A DNA stretch of 64,000 nucleotides from Halobacillus halophilus DSM 2266 (GTDB taxonomy: Bacteria > Bacillota > Bacilli > Bacillales > Halobacillaceae), in NCBI RefSeq assembly GCF_000284515.1, contig NC_017668.1, forward strand, positions 2,976,001-3,040,000, written 5' to 3'. Numbering within the stretch: the first letter of the stretch is position 1; every line of letters begins with the position of its first letter. Shown one piece after another: positions 56,379 to 64,000 of this stretch. A program made the position numbers and the translations under genes. Under the pieces are notes generated by a model. That model was not told the origin of the DNA and did not search any database. It saw nothing but the letters and a program-made list of their open reading frames with translations.

Positions 56379-57923
56379 TCAACCAAAGTTCTGCATTAAA
56401 TAGGCGGATTGGGAATTCATCTTCTGAATCGCTGATTCCATCGCACCGAATTGTGCCCAATAACGGTCTTCCAGCTGAGTCAATCGTTCCTCAAATCGTT
56501 CCATTTGATCGTCCATATCTTTTATGCGGCGGCCCAATAAAAAGTTATTGTCTAAGGTTGTCGATTTACCAGCTTTTCTTTCAATGGATGATATCGTCGT
56601 TTCGATACTGTTTTCAATGCGCCGGGCAACGCCTGGTTTTTCCTCCGTACCGGCAAAAAGCTTATGTACGGATTCAGGATCCGTACTAAGAGCTTTGCGA
56701 AGCTCATCTTCATTGATTAATAGCTTTCCACCTTCCCTATAATTGGAAGAGGTTGTAATGCCAATCTCTGACATCAGCTCAAAGTCTCCATTGTTTTCGA
56801 CAGGGGTATACCAGTTCGTGCGCATACTGCTTAAACCATTTTCTAAAACAGAATCATTCCTAAGCAGCCCGCTTTTTGCTTTTTCGTTCCAAAGTTCAAT
56901 CTCTTTTTCCTCCATATCTTCCTTTTGCTTATCTGTAAGCGGAGGAAACTCTCTATATTTCTTTTCTTCTGTTTTTCCATTCAATTCTTCAATGATTTTA
57001 TTGTATTTATCGACGAATTCAACTATCTTATCCACGGCTTGATCGACATCATTTTTTACATTTACTTTGATATTTCCATCCGTTACATCATTAAATGTAA
57101 AGTTCACACCATTTAAAGTGTAATTATTTGAATGTGTTGTGATTTTCAGCCCGTTGTTATATGTGAACTCTGCATCCGTACCGCCTCTCTCTGCTTTCTT
57201 CCAGGTGCCAGTAGAGTTATCTCCGTTTTTAATCCCTAGAGTCGTAGACAGAAACTCATCAGAACCATTAAAGCCAATTTCTGCACCAAGAAATTCTCCG
57301 CTATCCTCAGGATTAAAGTTACCTGTTTCTGTTCTTTCGATCATAACTTTATCCGCACTTTTATCGTAAAAAGCCCTTACACCTAAGTCTGAATCGCTGA
57401 TCTCTGAGAGAATATTGTTAAGAGATTTATCTCCTGTTACTTCAAACGTTTTCTCGTTTTTGGTTCCATCTTCATTATAAGTGGTTACGGAAAAAGACTG
57501 ACCCAGAGTCAGTTTATTTTTCAAGTTTACTTGCTCAGAACTCAGCTTTGCATCCGGATCGAATGATGCTCCCGCTTTACTAATCGTACTTTCACTATAA
57601 TTGTAAGCCGCGGTGGCTGTTTTTTCGACGCTAAGGGTATAATCCCCTGTGCCTGCTGAAGAGCTGGCCGTAGCTGAAACAGCTGAATTGGAAGAAGTGA
57701 CATTCTTTGAATTAAATGTTCGTTCAAGCTTCATATCAAAAGCGAGTGTATCTAATTGATTCAACTGTTTATTAACATCGCGATAGGCATCCCGCTGCCA
57801 GGTCATCCACTTTTTATCTTGTTCCATTTTATTTAACGGCTGCCGCTCAGCGCGCATAAGATCATTAATGATCTTATCGGTATCCATACCAGACGCCAGT
57901 CCGCCGATCCTCATATCACTCAT
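56379..57923 (-). CDS. fliD: flagellar filament cap protein FliD (HAP2)
   Basis: 514 residues. N-terminal MRIGGLASGMDTDKIINDLM is the FliD signature; C-terminal helical domain ends SAIQKMNSQSAYLMQNFG. The middle domains D2/D3 are variable. Caps the growing filament and guides flagellin insertion. RBS GTAGGTGAAC is modest. First of fliD-fliS-fliT; directly upstream is a gap where flaG (yvyC) and hag are expected. Confidence 0.95.
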   Translation of the reverse strand: MSDMRIGGLASGMDTDKIINDLMRAERQPLNKMEQDKKWMTWQRDAYRDVNKQLNQLDTLAFDMKLERTFNSKNVTSSNSAVSATASSSAGTGDYTLSVEKTATAAYNYSESTISKAGASFDPDAKLSSEQVNLKNKLTLGQSFSVTTYNEDGTKNEKTFEVTGDKSLNNILSEISDSDLGVRAFYDKSADKVMIERTETGNFNPEDSGEFLGAEIGFNGSDEFLSTTLGIKNGDNSTGTWKKAERGGTDAEFTYNNGLKITTHSNNYTLNGVNFTFNDVTDGNIKVNVKNDVDQAVDKIVEFVDKYNKIIEELNGKTEEKKYREFPPLTDKQKEDMEEKEIELWNEKAKSGLLRNDSVLENGLSSMRTNWYTPVENNGDFELMSEIGITTSSNYREGGKLLINEDELRKALSTDPESVHKLFAGTEEKPGVARRIENSIETTISSIERKAGKSTTLDNNFLLGRRIKDMDDQMERFEERLTQLEDRYWAQFGAMESAIQKMNSQSAYLMQNFG

Positions 57924-58387
57924 ATGTTCACCTACTTATATTTTGTGAGTCTACTACTATTTAGGAATTAGGTTATCGCCTCAAGCATATGACTGGACGT
58001 ATAATCTCTCACCAGACTGGAAACTAGAGCTCCGCTTAAATTGTGAGTGGGGGCTGCTGACCAGGTACATCCACCTTCAACAACTCCTGGATTGGTTTCT
58101 TACTATATCGGTAATTCGTGTTCAGAGATGAAGTAAAAACAGAAAAATCCCATCAAGTAAGAATGGGATTTTTTCTCTTTCTGCTATTTGAAATGATCAA
58201 TCTTCTGCGTCTAATAGAAGCAGCTATGAATCAGGATTACATAGGGAGCAACTAATCCGAAAACTATTAGCTGACCTGCGTTCTTAAAAAGAAGAATGGA
58301 ATGTCTGAACGGCATTTACCAATGTAAGATTTAAAACCTACCTCCCCACAAGTCTCGAAGCGCCAGGAAAGTTGAGACGATCTTCCT
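57924..58387. other. gap between csrA and fliD where hag and flaG are expected
   Basis: 464 bp holding no gene on either strand. It contains one terminator (58143-58174). B. subtilis has hag and yvyC (flaG) here; I see no fragment of the conserved flagellin ends, so the genes have moved or been lost cleanly. No sigma-D-like promoter was found for fliD. Confidence 0.75.
58143..58174 (-). terminator. bidirectional terminator downstream of csrA
   Basis: AAAAATCCCAT/ATGGGATTTTT stem of 11 bp, 9-nt loop; 214 bp past csrA. Confidence 0.8.
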
Positions 58388-58618
58388 TTATTTATTATTT
58401 TTTTCATCTTTCAGCATATCTAAGAGATTCTTCGTTAACGTAGCCGCTTCGGCATTCTCTTCCTGAATGGACGCATAAATCTCCTGCCGATGGATGCTCA
58501 CATTTCGAGGTGCCTCAATGCCCACCTTAACTTGACCGCCTTCTACAGAGACAACCTTGATCTCTATATCGTCACCAATACGGATCGACTCTCCCGCTTT
58601 ACGATTAAGGATTAACAC
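58388..58618 (-). CDS. csrA: carbon storage regulator CsrA
   Basis: 76 residues. GTG start at 58618 reads [20 protein letters not shown] after AAGGTGG; the frame's first codons at 58630 fall inside the RBS. RNA-binding segment [19 protein letters not shown] intact. In B. subtilis it represses hag translation and is antagonised by FliW, encoded just upstream with a 14-bp overlap. Its classic target hag is not adjacent here. Confidence 0.95.
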   Translation of the reverse strand: MLILNRKAGESIRIGDDIEIKVVSVEGGQVKVGIEAPRNVSIHRQEIYASIQEENAEAATLTKNLLDMLKDEKNNK

Positions 58619-59060
58619 GGCTGCCACCACCTTCTTGACCGTTAACCAGTAAATGCCTCGTTTGATAGCTCTGGTCGTTTAGAATCAACTGCTTTGATTT
58701 TCTATTTTTTACGTTAATAATGACAGGAGCCTGTAAATTCATAGTCGAATCCTTGAAAGGCTCACGCAAGGTCAGAACGTTATAAACCAGCACATCATCC
58801 GCACTTGTCAATCCAAGTTCCTGCTTCGTATTTTCATCTACGTCAAAAGCGTATTCTTTAAAAAACAGATAAGGACTTGAGACTATTAAGGCAACTCCGG
58901 CTGCTTCAACCGACTGCAGGGCAAAATAAACAGCTGACTCATCAACAGGAATTAATGCATACGTTGTGTACATTTCAAAACCTGGCAGCCCATTGTGGAA
59001 TTTCAAAAGCTTGGTTTCATCAACTTCTACATGACCAAAGTGTTTCGTTGCGATCTTCAT
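58605..59060 (-). CDS. fliW: flagellar assembly factor FliW
   Basis: 151 residues, typical FliW start [19 protein letters not shown] and [18 protein letters not shown]. FliW binds flagellin or CsrA in a partner switch that couples flagellin level to its translation. Overlaps csrA; 18 bp after the yviE-like gene. Confidence 0.94.
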   Translation of the reverse strand: MKIATKHFGHVEVDETKLLKFHNGLPGFEMYTTYALIPVDESAVYFALQSVEAAGVALIVSSPYLFFKEYAFDVDENTKQELGLTSADDVLVYNVLTLREPFKDSTMNLQAPVIINVKNRKSKQLILNDQSYQTRHLLVNGQEGGGSRVNP

Positions 59061-59078
59061 GCTTATCCATCCTTTATT

Positions 59079-59630
59079 CTAGACTTTCCAATCAATTTGT
59101 ATATCGGCGTGCTGTTCTAAATTCACTTCTACTTTCCCAGGTTGATAGGATAATTCGGGGGCTCGCTTAACAGCTTGGATTTTGGGAGGGTTGGATTCAA
59201 TTGATATGGATGCAGGAGCAGGCTCATATTGAATATCAACCAGGTCAAAAGCCGGCCGGCCCCCAGGAATCATGGAAAAATCAAACTGTGCATTCTGCGC
59301 AGCATGAGCGGAAATTGGATCACCTTTATTTTCTATTCGCATGAGTTCATCGCCTTCCTGCGCAGTTCTGGAGATCCCATCCATCCAAATTTGCTGAGCT
59401 TTTGCAGCTGTTTCTTCTGTCCGTGTAAAAATACTCTTTAATCCAATATTGTTCCACGCCTTCGTCTGATCAATGGTCAATTTCCCAGAACGCTGCTGAA
59501 TACTTACATCCGCTTCTGGCTGTTCAATCGTCTGCTCGGCCTTGTACTGGCGGATAGCTTGCACAGCTGAGCGGCTTACAATACCCAGCCGGGCTTGTGT
59601 AGTTTGAATTTGCAGCTTAGGAATCGACAT
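59079..59630 (-). CDS. yviE: YviE-like protein (DUF6470)
   Basis: 183 residues, starts MSIPKLQIQTTQARLGIVS, the conserved start of YviE family members found between flgL and fliW. Many beta-prone and Ala-rich segments, no TM or signal. Function unknown; conserved position suggests a flagellar role. Confidence 0.85.
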   Translation of the reverse strand: MSIPKLQIQTTQARLGIVSRSAVQAIRQYKAEQTIEQPEADVSIQQRSGKLTIDQTKAWNNIGLKSIFTRTEETAAKAQQIWMDGISRTAQEGDELMRIENKGDPISAHAAQNAQFDFSMIPGGRPAFDLVDIQYEPAPASISIESNPPKIQAVKRAPELSYQPGKVEVNLEQHADIQIDWKV

Positions 59631-59670
59631 GGAGCACCTCCACTTTTTAAAATAGAGCAGACATCAAACG

Positions 59671-59688
59671 ACCCCACAAAAGTGGGGT
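59671..59688 (-). other. hairpin between flgL and yviE
   Basis: ACCCCAC-aaaa-GTGGGGT perfect 7-bp stem immediately after flgL; no U-run follows, so more likely an mRNA-stability or attenuation element than a terminator. Confidence 0.4.
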
Positions 59689-59693
59689 CAAAA

Positions 59694-60563
59694 TCACCTC
59701 AGAAAGTCCATCAGCGTGGGTTGAATGATTCGGGATCCAACACCCAGTGCCGCCCTGTGAATGCTTTCCTGAGTTTTTAAATTCGTTATAACTTTTTCAA
59801 TATCCGCATCTTCATTATCAGACATCATCTTACTAGCCGTGATTTCCTGGCTTTCCAGGCGATCTTCAATCAGATCAACGCGGTTCATCCGGGCACCAAG
59901 GTCTGCACGTTTATTCACAATCTGATTGATTTTGCTATCGAATACAGCGATATAGTCATCCAGGTTATTAGAACCGGTTTCCAAATCAGCTGCAAAAGCT
60001 TCAAGATCGTTGAAAAGCCCCTGATCGAAGACGGGCTGTGGATTTACATTCGCTTGTATCCGGACGCCTTCAGATACGCCGATCTCGACTTTACTCATAC
60101 TACTATTTATCGTAAAGATCTCCGCATCTACGGGCTCTTCAGTCGTATTGGCTCCGTTAAATATGTACTTATCGTTCACTTTAGTATTCGCGATATCTGC
60201 CATATGCCCTTTCAACTGACGGATTTCCTTGGCGATATTTGCTTTCTGCTCGGTGTCGTATGTACCGTTACTTGCCTGTACAGCTAATTCTCGAACACGC
60301 TGCATCGCCTGAGTCGCTTTATCAAGAGAAGAATCACTGCTGTCCATCCAGTTATGAACCTCGCCGATATTTCGTTTGTACTGTTGAACTTCTGTGAGCT
60401 GAGACCGGTAATTAATGCCCTTCATGGACACCACAGGGTCATCGGAAGGCTTCGTGATTTTTTTGCCTGTTGTAAGCTGCTCCTGGTATTTCCCCATTTG
60501 TCCATAGCTTTGACTAAGATTACGAAGCATATTGTTTGAAAGCATACTTTGTGTCACACGCAT
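59694..60563 (-). CDS. flgL: flagellar hook-filament junction protein FlgL (HAP3)
   Basis: 289 residues. Flagellin-like N-terminus MRVTQSMLSNNMLRNLSQSY and C-terminus ESIHRAALGVGSRIIQPTLM with a mid region TKVNDKYIFNGANTTEEPV. Forms the second junction ring between hook and filament. 9 bp after flgK. Confidence 0.95.
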   Translation of the reverse strand: MRVTQSMLSNNMLRNLSQSYGQMGKYQEQLTTGKKITKPSDDPVVSMKGINYRSQLTEVQQYKRNIGEVHNWMDSSDSSLDKATQAMQRVRELAVQASNGTYDTEQKANIAKEIRQLKGHMADIANTKVNDKYIFNGANTTEEPVDAEIFTINSSMSKVEIGVSEGVRIQANVNPQPVFDQGLFNDLEAFAADLETGSNNLDDYIAVFDSKINQIVNKRADLGARMNRVDLIEDRLESQEITASKMMSDNEDADIEKVITNLKTQESIHRAALGVGSRIIQPTLMDFLR

Positions 60564-60572
60564 CGTTCATTC

Positions 60573-62132
60573 CTACCTTCCTACTCGCCCCATTTGGTTA
60601 ATAACACGGTCAATCATCTCGTCTACAACGGTAATGTTACGAGCCGCTGCGTTATATGCATGTTGAAACTTTACCATATTCGTCATTTCCTCATCCAAAG
60701 AGACTGAACTGACTGACTGACGCTGTTCTTCAACGGATTGCTTCAGCGTTCCAGAATTTCCCGCCATCCGCTGAATTTCCTGAGTTTCGACAGCCATACC
60801 TCCGATCATTGATTCATAAAAACTGTTTAGAGAGGTATCACCGCCTAGCAGCTGAAGGTTAATATCCTGTACGTCTCCAAGAGCAATCGCATTATCTCCG
60901 TTCCCGGCAAGCGGTTCTTCACTGCTTGCTGCTGCAATATGATCGTTATCCGCTTTTATTTCGTTCGTTACATCAATTGCCCCGGCTAATCCTTCACGGA
61001 TACCATCTTCATTCATCGTAGTCGCTCCAAAAGAAAAGAACGCTGGCGGCGTGTTTCCCGTATTCATCGAATTTAGACTGGCTCCACTCGTTTGAACGGC
61101 ATTAAATTCAGTCGCAAAAGCCGTAGCCATCTGATCAAGATCTCCCAGCATTCCTTGATAGATGCCACGTTCGACTCCTGACTCATCCTTATATCCTCCT
61201 GCTTCAATCAGACCTTTCAGCTTGCCTGGTGAGGCAAAATCCTCTGGAGCATAAGACGTCGCTCCTACTTGAATAGACTGAGCCAGACCCGTATCGTCAG
61301 CCGTGTAAGAAACGGACAGTTGACGAACCGAGTTGCTCACGCCATCAAGCAGTTGCGAAGCCGGGGAAAGCGGCTGCCCGCTTCCGTTCATTAAGGTGAT
61401 TGATGCTTTTCCCATTGCTAAAGGACTGGCAGAGGAAGGAGGTTCTTCATAAGACACATCAATATTAACGTGTCCTGACAGCTGATCAATCAGCCGGTCG
61501 CGTTCATCGTATAGATCATTCGCTACATATCCATGTGGCTCCAGCTCAGCAATCTGTTTATTTACATTATTGATTTGAGAAGCAAGAGAATTGATTTCCT
61601 TCGTAGTGACACTTACTTCATTTTTTACATCAAGCTGCATGGTATGGATTGTATTGGACAAGTAATTGAATGTGTCTGCTACGGCCTTCCCTCGCTGTCT
61701 GACGACTGAGCGGGCCCCCGAGTCTTCGGGATTAACCGACAGATCCTGTAGCGACTGCCAGAAACGGTCCATAGTTTTAGCTAAGCCATTTTCAGAAGGT
61801 TCATTCATCACTTCCTCCATACGTTCCATAGAGCTTGCCATTACACTATAGTACCCGGAACGATTATTTTCTCCGCGGTACTGGTCATCTAAGAACTGAG
61901 TACGGACACGTTCAATACTTTGAGCCTGCACCCCCGTCCCCATTTGACCAGGAATTTCTGAGCGGTTTCTGGACGCAGCCGGGTAGGGGCCGGTTTGTTC
62001 AAAATTAACGCGCTGCCGCGTATAGCCTTCTGTATTCGCGTTCGATATGTTATGGCCAGTGGTGTAAAGAGCGGACTGTTGAGTGAATAGCCCTCGTTTA
62101 GCTACTTCAAGTCCATGGAAAGTAGATACCAT
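60573..62132 (-). CDS. flgK: flagellar hook-associated protein FlgK (HAP1)
   Basis: 519 residues. N-terminal rod/hook motif HGLEVAKRGLFTQQSALYTT with HNISNANTEGYTRQRV, C-terminal LDEEMTNMVKFQHAYNAAAR. First junction protein between hook and filament. Follows flgN by 17 bp in the flgM-led operon. Confidence 0.97.
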   Translation of the reverse strand: MVSTFHGLEVAKRGLFTQQSALYTTGHNISNANTEGYTRQRVNFEQTGPYPAASRNRSEIPGQMGTGVQAQSIERVRTQFLDDQYRGENNRSGYYSVMASSMERMEEVMNEPSENGLAKTMDRFWQSLQDLSVNPEDSGARSVVRQRGKAVADTFNYLSNTIHTMQLDVKNEVSVTTKEINSLASQINNVNKQIAELEPHGYVANDLYDERDRLIDQLSGHVNIDVSYEEPPSSASPLAMGKASITLMNGSGQPLSPASQLLDGVSNSVRQLSVSYTADDTGLAQSIQVGATSYAPEDFASPGKLKGLIEAGGYKDESGVERGIYQGMLGDLDQMATAFATEFNAVQTSGASLNSMNTGNTPPAFFSFGATTMNEDGIREGLAGAIDVTNEIKADNDHIAAASSEEPLAGNGDNAIALGDVQDINLQLLGGDTSLNSFYESMIGGMAVETQEIQRMAGNSGTLKQSVEEQRQSVSSVSLDEEMTNMVKFQHAYNAAARNITVVDEMIDRVINQMGRVGR

Positions 62133-62149
62133 GATAATTCTCCTCTGTG

Positions 62150-62650
62150 TTAGGCTTTTGAATCAAAGATGGATCGTTTCGTTTTATTATTTCTTGAAGG
62201 AGCTGATTTACCACCATAATTGACACTTTCAAGAGAGGGCTGAAGCATATCAAGCGACATGTTAATAAACTGCAGCGATTGTTTCGTCAGCTGGGCGTTC
62301 AGCTGTTCCTGCTGCTTAAGGCTAGAAAGTACAAGAATCATCTCTTTATAAACGGCCTCAAGCTTTCCCTGAGACTCTCCTTCAAGGTTAGCAATCATGT
62401 TGGAAATCGTCGGTTCGTATGTAGGGAGGCCCTGAGCCTCGCACCAGGAAACAACAGCTTCACCACGTTGCTTTTCCACTTTATTTATGGCCTGCACGTG
62501 TTTCCTCTCCTGTGTAAGCAGCTGCTGTAAACTATTGGTGTCATTCGATTTCAGGGCTTCTGTTTTTCTCCGAGATAAACCAAGCAGGCTTTCATGCAAT
62601 TGCTTCAAATGATCCATGCACTGGATGACTGTTTTTAACGTCAATGCCAT
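62150..62650 (-). CDS. flgN: FlgN-family flagellar export chaperone (YvyG-like)
   Basis: 166 residues, mostly coiled coil: LHESLLGLSRRKTEALKSND and QQLLTQERKHVQAINKVEKQ fit the FlgN family. Chaperone for FlgK and FlgL, whose genes lie just downstream. 6 bp after flgM. Confidence 0.9.
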   Translation of the reverse strand: MALTLKTVIQCMDHLKQLHESLLGLSRRKTEALKSNDTNSLQQLLTQERKHVQAINKVEKQRGEAVVSWCEAQGLPTYEPTISNMIANLEGESQGKLEAVYKEMILVLSSLKQQEQLNAQLTKQSLQFINMSLDMLQPSLESVNYGGKSAPSRNNKTKRSIFDSKA

Positions 62651-62656
62651 TCTCCT

Positions 62657-62923
62657 TTAGTTTTTGTTAGACCAGAAGTTCAGCATATTTTTTGCCGTTT
62701 CTTTCGGATCGGCCTGATAATTTCCGGACTCGACTTTTATTTTAAGCTCTTCAATCATCTTTTGACGGACAGGATCTGTTTTTTCCGCGCTTTGCATTTG
62801 TTTTGCCTGACTTGAAATTTCGACTTTATCCTGCGGCTTGATCTGGTTTTTCACTTCAGCCGGTTTGTTTACCTGCTTTGTATAAGGATTAAAATTTGAT
62901 TGGTTCGGTCCATTAATTCTCAT
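62657..62923 (-). CDS. flgM: anti-sigma-D factor FlgM
   Basis: 88 residues: MRINGPNQSNFNPYTKQVNK start after GAGGTGAGCGG, and C-terminal RQKMIEELKIKVESGNYQ with KETAKNMLNFW, the sigma-binding helix region. Holds sigma-D until hook completion, then is exported. The frame extends 22 codons upstream but that is leader carrying the sigma-D promoter. B. subtilis FlgM has the same length. Confidence 0.95.
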   Translation of the reverse strand: MRINGPNQSNFNPYTKQVNKPAEVKNQIKPQDKVEISSQAKQMQSAEKTDPVRQKMIEELKIKVESGNYQADPKETAKNMLNFWSNKN

Positions 62924-62966
62924 TCCGCTCACCTCTTTTCGTAAATAGTAACGACGGTTTCTTATA

Positions 62967-62992
62967 ATATCGTCTGAATGATCCAGCATTTA
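62967..62992 (-). promoter_or_regulatory. sigma-D-type promoter of flgM
   Basis: Minus strand TAAA (62989-62992), 14 bp, GACGATAT (62967-62974). Consensus is TAAA-N14-16-GCCGATAT. It gives the flagellar late operon its own autoregulated start ~40 bp ahead of flgM, as in B. subtilis. Confidence 0.75.
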
Positions 62993-63003
62993 AATCCATC
63001 TTA

Positions 63004-63414
63004 TTATTTATTTTCCACCGAGTAATAAGTCCTGTCTTCTTTCACCTTTTTCTTGCTATTAAGCTCCTTATTGCTTTCGTGGCGTTTCAATCCCTTTGTT
63101 ATCTCCAGTTTACATCTTTCGCAAATACGACCGTCCTGAATAGGTCTTTCGCACTTCTCACACAGGTAACTAATATTCGGAAACTGAGCTGGATGTAATC
63201 GCTTTTGTTTTACGAATTCCCTGATCTGCTTTTCAGAAACCTCCGTAGCGATTTCAATTTCTTCAACTGAGGCCATCCGATTCTGCTTTTTGCGCATAAA
63301 TGCATACACCTTTTGATAATTTTGTTCTTCTTTGTTTCTGCATTGGTTGCAAACTGCACTAGTTCCGGTTAAAAAAAGAGCACTACAACGCGGACAATTA
63401 GCTAAATCCCCCAT
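63004..63414 (-). CDS. yvyF: flagellar-region zinc-ribbon protein YvyF
   Basis: 136 residues. Two zinc-ribbon pairs at the N-terminus (NCPRCSALFL ... VCNQCRNKEEQ) and two more near the C-terminus (CEKCERPIQDGRICERCK), with a helix-turn-helix-like middle (ASVEEIEIATEVSEKQIREF). Start at 63414 by AGGAGG. Matches the conserved TIGR03826/YvyF protein between comFC and flgM; B. subtilis YvyF affects FlgM and motility gene expression. Confidence 0.9.
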   Translation of the reverse strand: MGDLANCPRCSALFLTGTSAVCNQCRNKEEQNYQKVYAFMRKKQNRMASVEEIEIATEVSEKQIREFVKQKRLHPAQFPNISYLCEKCERPIQDGRICERCKLEITKGLKRHESNKELNSKKKVKEDRTYYSVENK

Positions 63415-63489
63415 AACGTCGCCTCCTATTCGATATCTACTTCTTATATCGGCAACGAATCTCGAAGTCAAAGGTTCTTAACAAAATAA

Positions 63490-64000
63490 TTAACGAAAAA
63501 TAGTAAACGAAGTCACAGCCGGACATCCCTTTTGTTTTAAGAGAGATGCTGCGTGTCTCACGGTGGTTCCTGTAGTGTAAATATCATCCACAAGTATAAC
63601 GGGCTGACGCACAGATTGGGTCAGTTTAAATGGATTATTAGACGAAATGCGTGCGTACCTTCCTTTTTTTGATTGCTTTTCTGAATTTCTTCTTTCGAAC
63701 AAAGAGTGGGACCTTTGATTAAGTAAATAAATGATCGCTTCAGACTGGTTAAAGCCACGCTCAGAAAAACGTTCTTCACTTAATGGAATTGGAGCCATAA
63801 TGCAGTCTAAATTCCTCATTCTACTAAAATGTTCCACAACATGCCATTGCAATGCTTCCAATAGAATATAATCGCCTCGATACTTCCAGCGAGCTACGAA
63901 ATCTTTGGCGAATTCATTGTATTGGAACACAGAGGTATTTTTAGCTAGCAGGCCAGGATGAGTCTTCTCCCACCATTGACAGTCCTCGCATACACCATTT
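63490..64000 (-). CDS. comFC: competence protein ComFC-like phosphoribosyltransferase (N-terminus cut by window end)
   Basis: The reading frame continues past the first internal start to the window edge; visible upstream residues GVCEDCQWWEKTHPGLLAKN contain the second cysteine pair of the zinc ribbon. PRTase core: MAPIPLSEERFSERGFNQSE and the PRPP motif VILVDDIYTTGTTVRHAA near the C-terminus. Accessory protein of DNA uptake and transformation in B. subtilis. Precedes yvyF as in B. subtilis comF-yvyF-flgM. Confidence 0.9.
   Translation of the reverse strand, partial: NGVCEDCQWWEKTHPGLLAKNTSVFQYNEFAKDFVARWKYRGDYILLEALQWHVVEHFSRMRNLDCIMAPIPLSEERFSERGFNQSEAIIYLLNQRSHSLFERRNSEKQSKKGRYARISSNNPFKLTQSVRQPVILVDDIYTTGTTVRHAASLLKQKGCPAVTSFTIFR

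Overview
The window looks like a chromosomal segment of a low-to-mid GC, motile, moderately halophilic member of the Bacillaceae (Halobacillus/Virgibacillus-like; inferred from protein character and gene order, not from a search). Almost every gene is on the minus strand. Much of the order is that known from Bacillus subtilis: the glycerol regulon, then hprK-lgt-yvoD-ppaX-yvoF, yvlB/yvlD, uvrBA, minJ-ctpB, ftsE-cccB-yitT family, prfB-secA-hpf, and the late flagellar operon up to comFC. All positions and motifs below were read by eye; no alignments or database searches were run.

Layout. 0-2.4 kb: a fatty-acid/branched-chain acid degradation operon (MerR regulator, acyl-CoA synthetase, partial acyl-CoA dehydrogenase) with a textbook MerR-type promoter. 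2.4-3.3 kb: an unrecognised two-TM protein behind a near-perfect sigma-W-type promoter. 3.3-8.3 kb: glpP, glpF, glpK, glpD, with terminator-hairpin leaders before glpF and glpD as expected for GlpP antitermination. 8.4-12.3 kb: hprK operon. 12.3-13.1 kb: an intergenic repeat element. 13.1-20.8 kb: yvlD, yvlB, bshB2, yojF, uvrA, uvrB with an SOS box. 20.8-40.5 kb: an accessory block between uvrB and minJ, holding a three-gene phosphorelay (hybrid kinase, single receiver, HPt-REC-GGDEF-REC), prfC, a SWIM/SNF2 helicase, a tiny membrane peptide plus XRE regulator, a CtaA-like protein that has lost a heme ligand, a YdjM-like membrane protein, a capBCAD poly-gamma-glutamate operon, and a lone Fur-boxed siderophore ABC ATPase.

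40.6-50.1 kb: minJ, ctpB, then a plus-strand phnX-phnW phosphonate locus preceded by a phased PhoP-box-like array. Both phn genes are frameshifted. The locus plus a repeat element sits exactly where ftsX should be, so ftsE is an orphan closed by its own strong terminator. cccB, a YitT-family gene, galU and a transposase remnant follow. 50.1-64 kb: prfB with its programmed +1 frameshift, secA, hpf (sigma-B-type promoter), fliT, fliS, fliD, then a gap where hag and flaG are expected but absent, then csrA, fliW, yviE, flgL, flgK, flgN, flgM (sigma-D-type promoter), yvyF and a comFC cut by the window end.

The strongest leads are the ftsX loss with phnXW insertion, the phased PhoP array over a decaying operon, the unusual phosphorelay operon, the inverted-repeat-bounded intergenic element present in two copies, and several clear alternative-sigma promoters that assign stress or motility control to specific genes.
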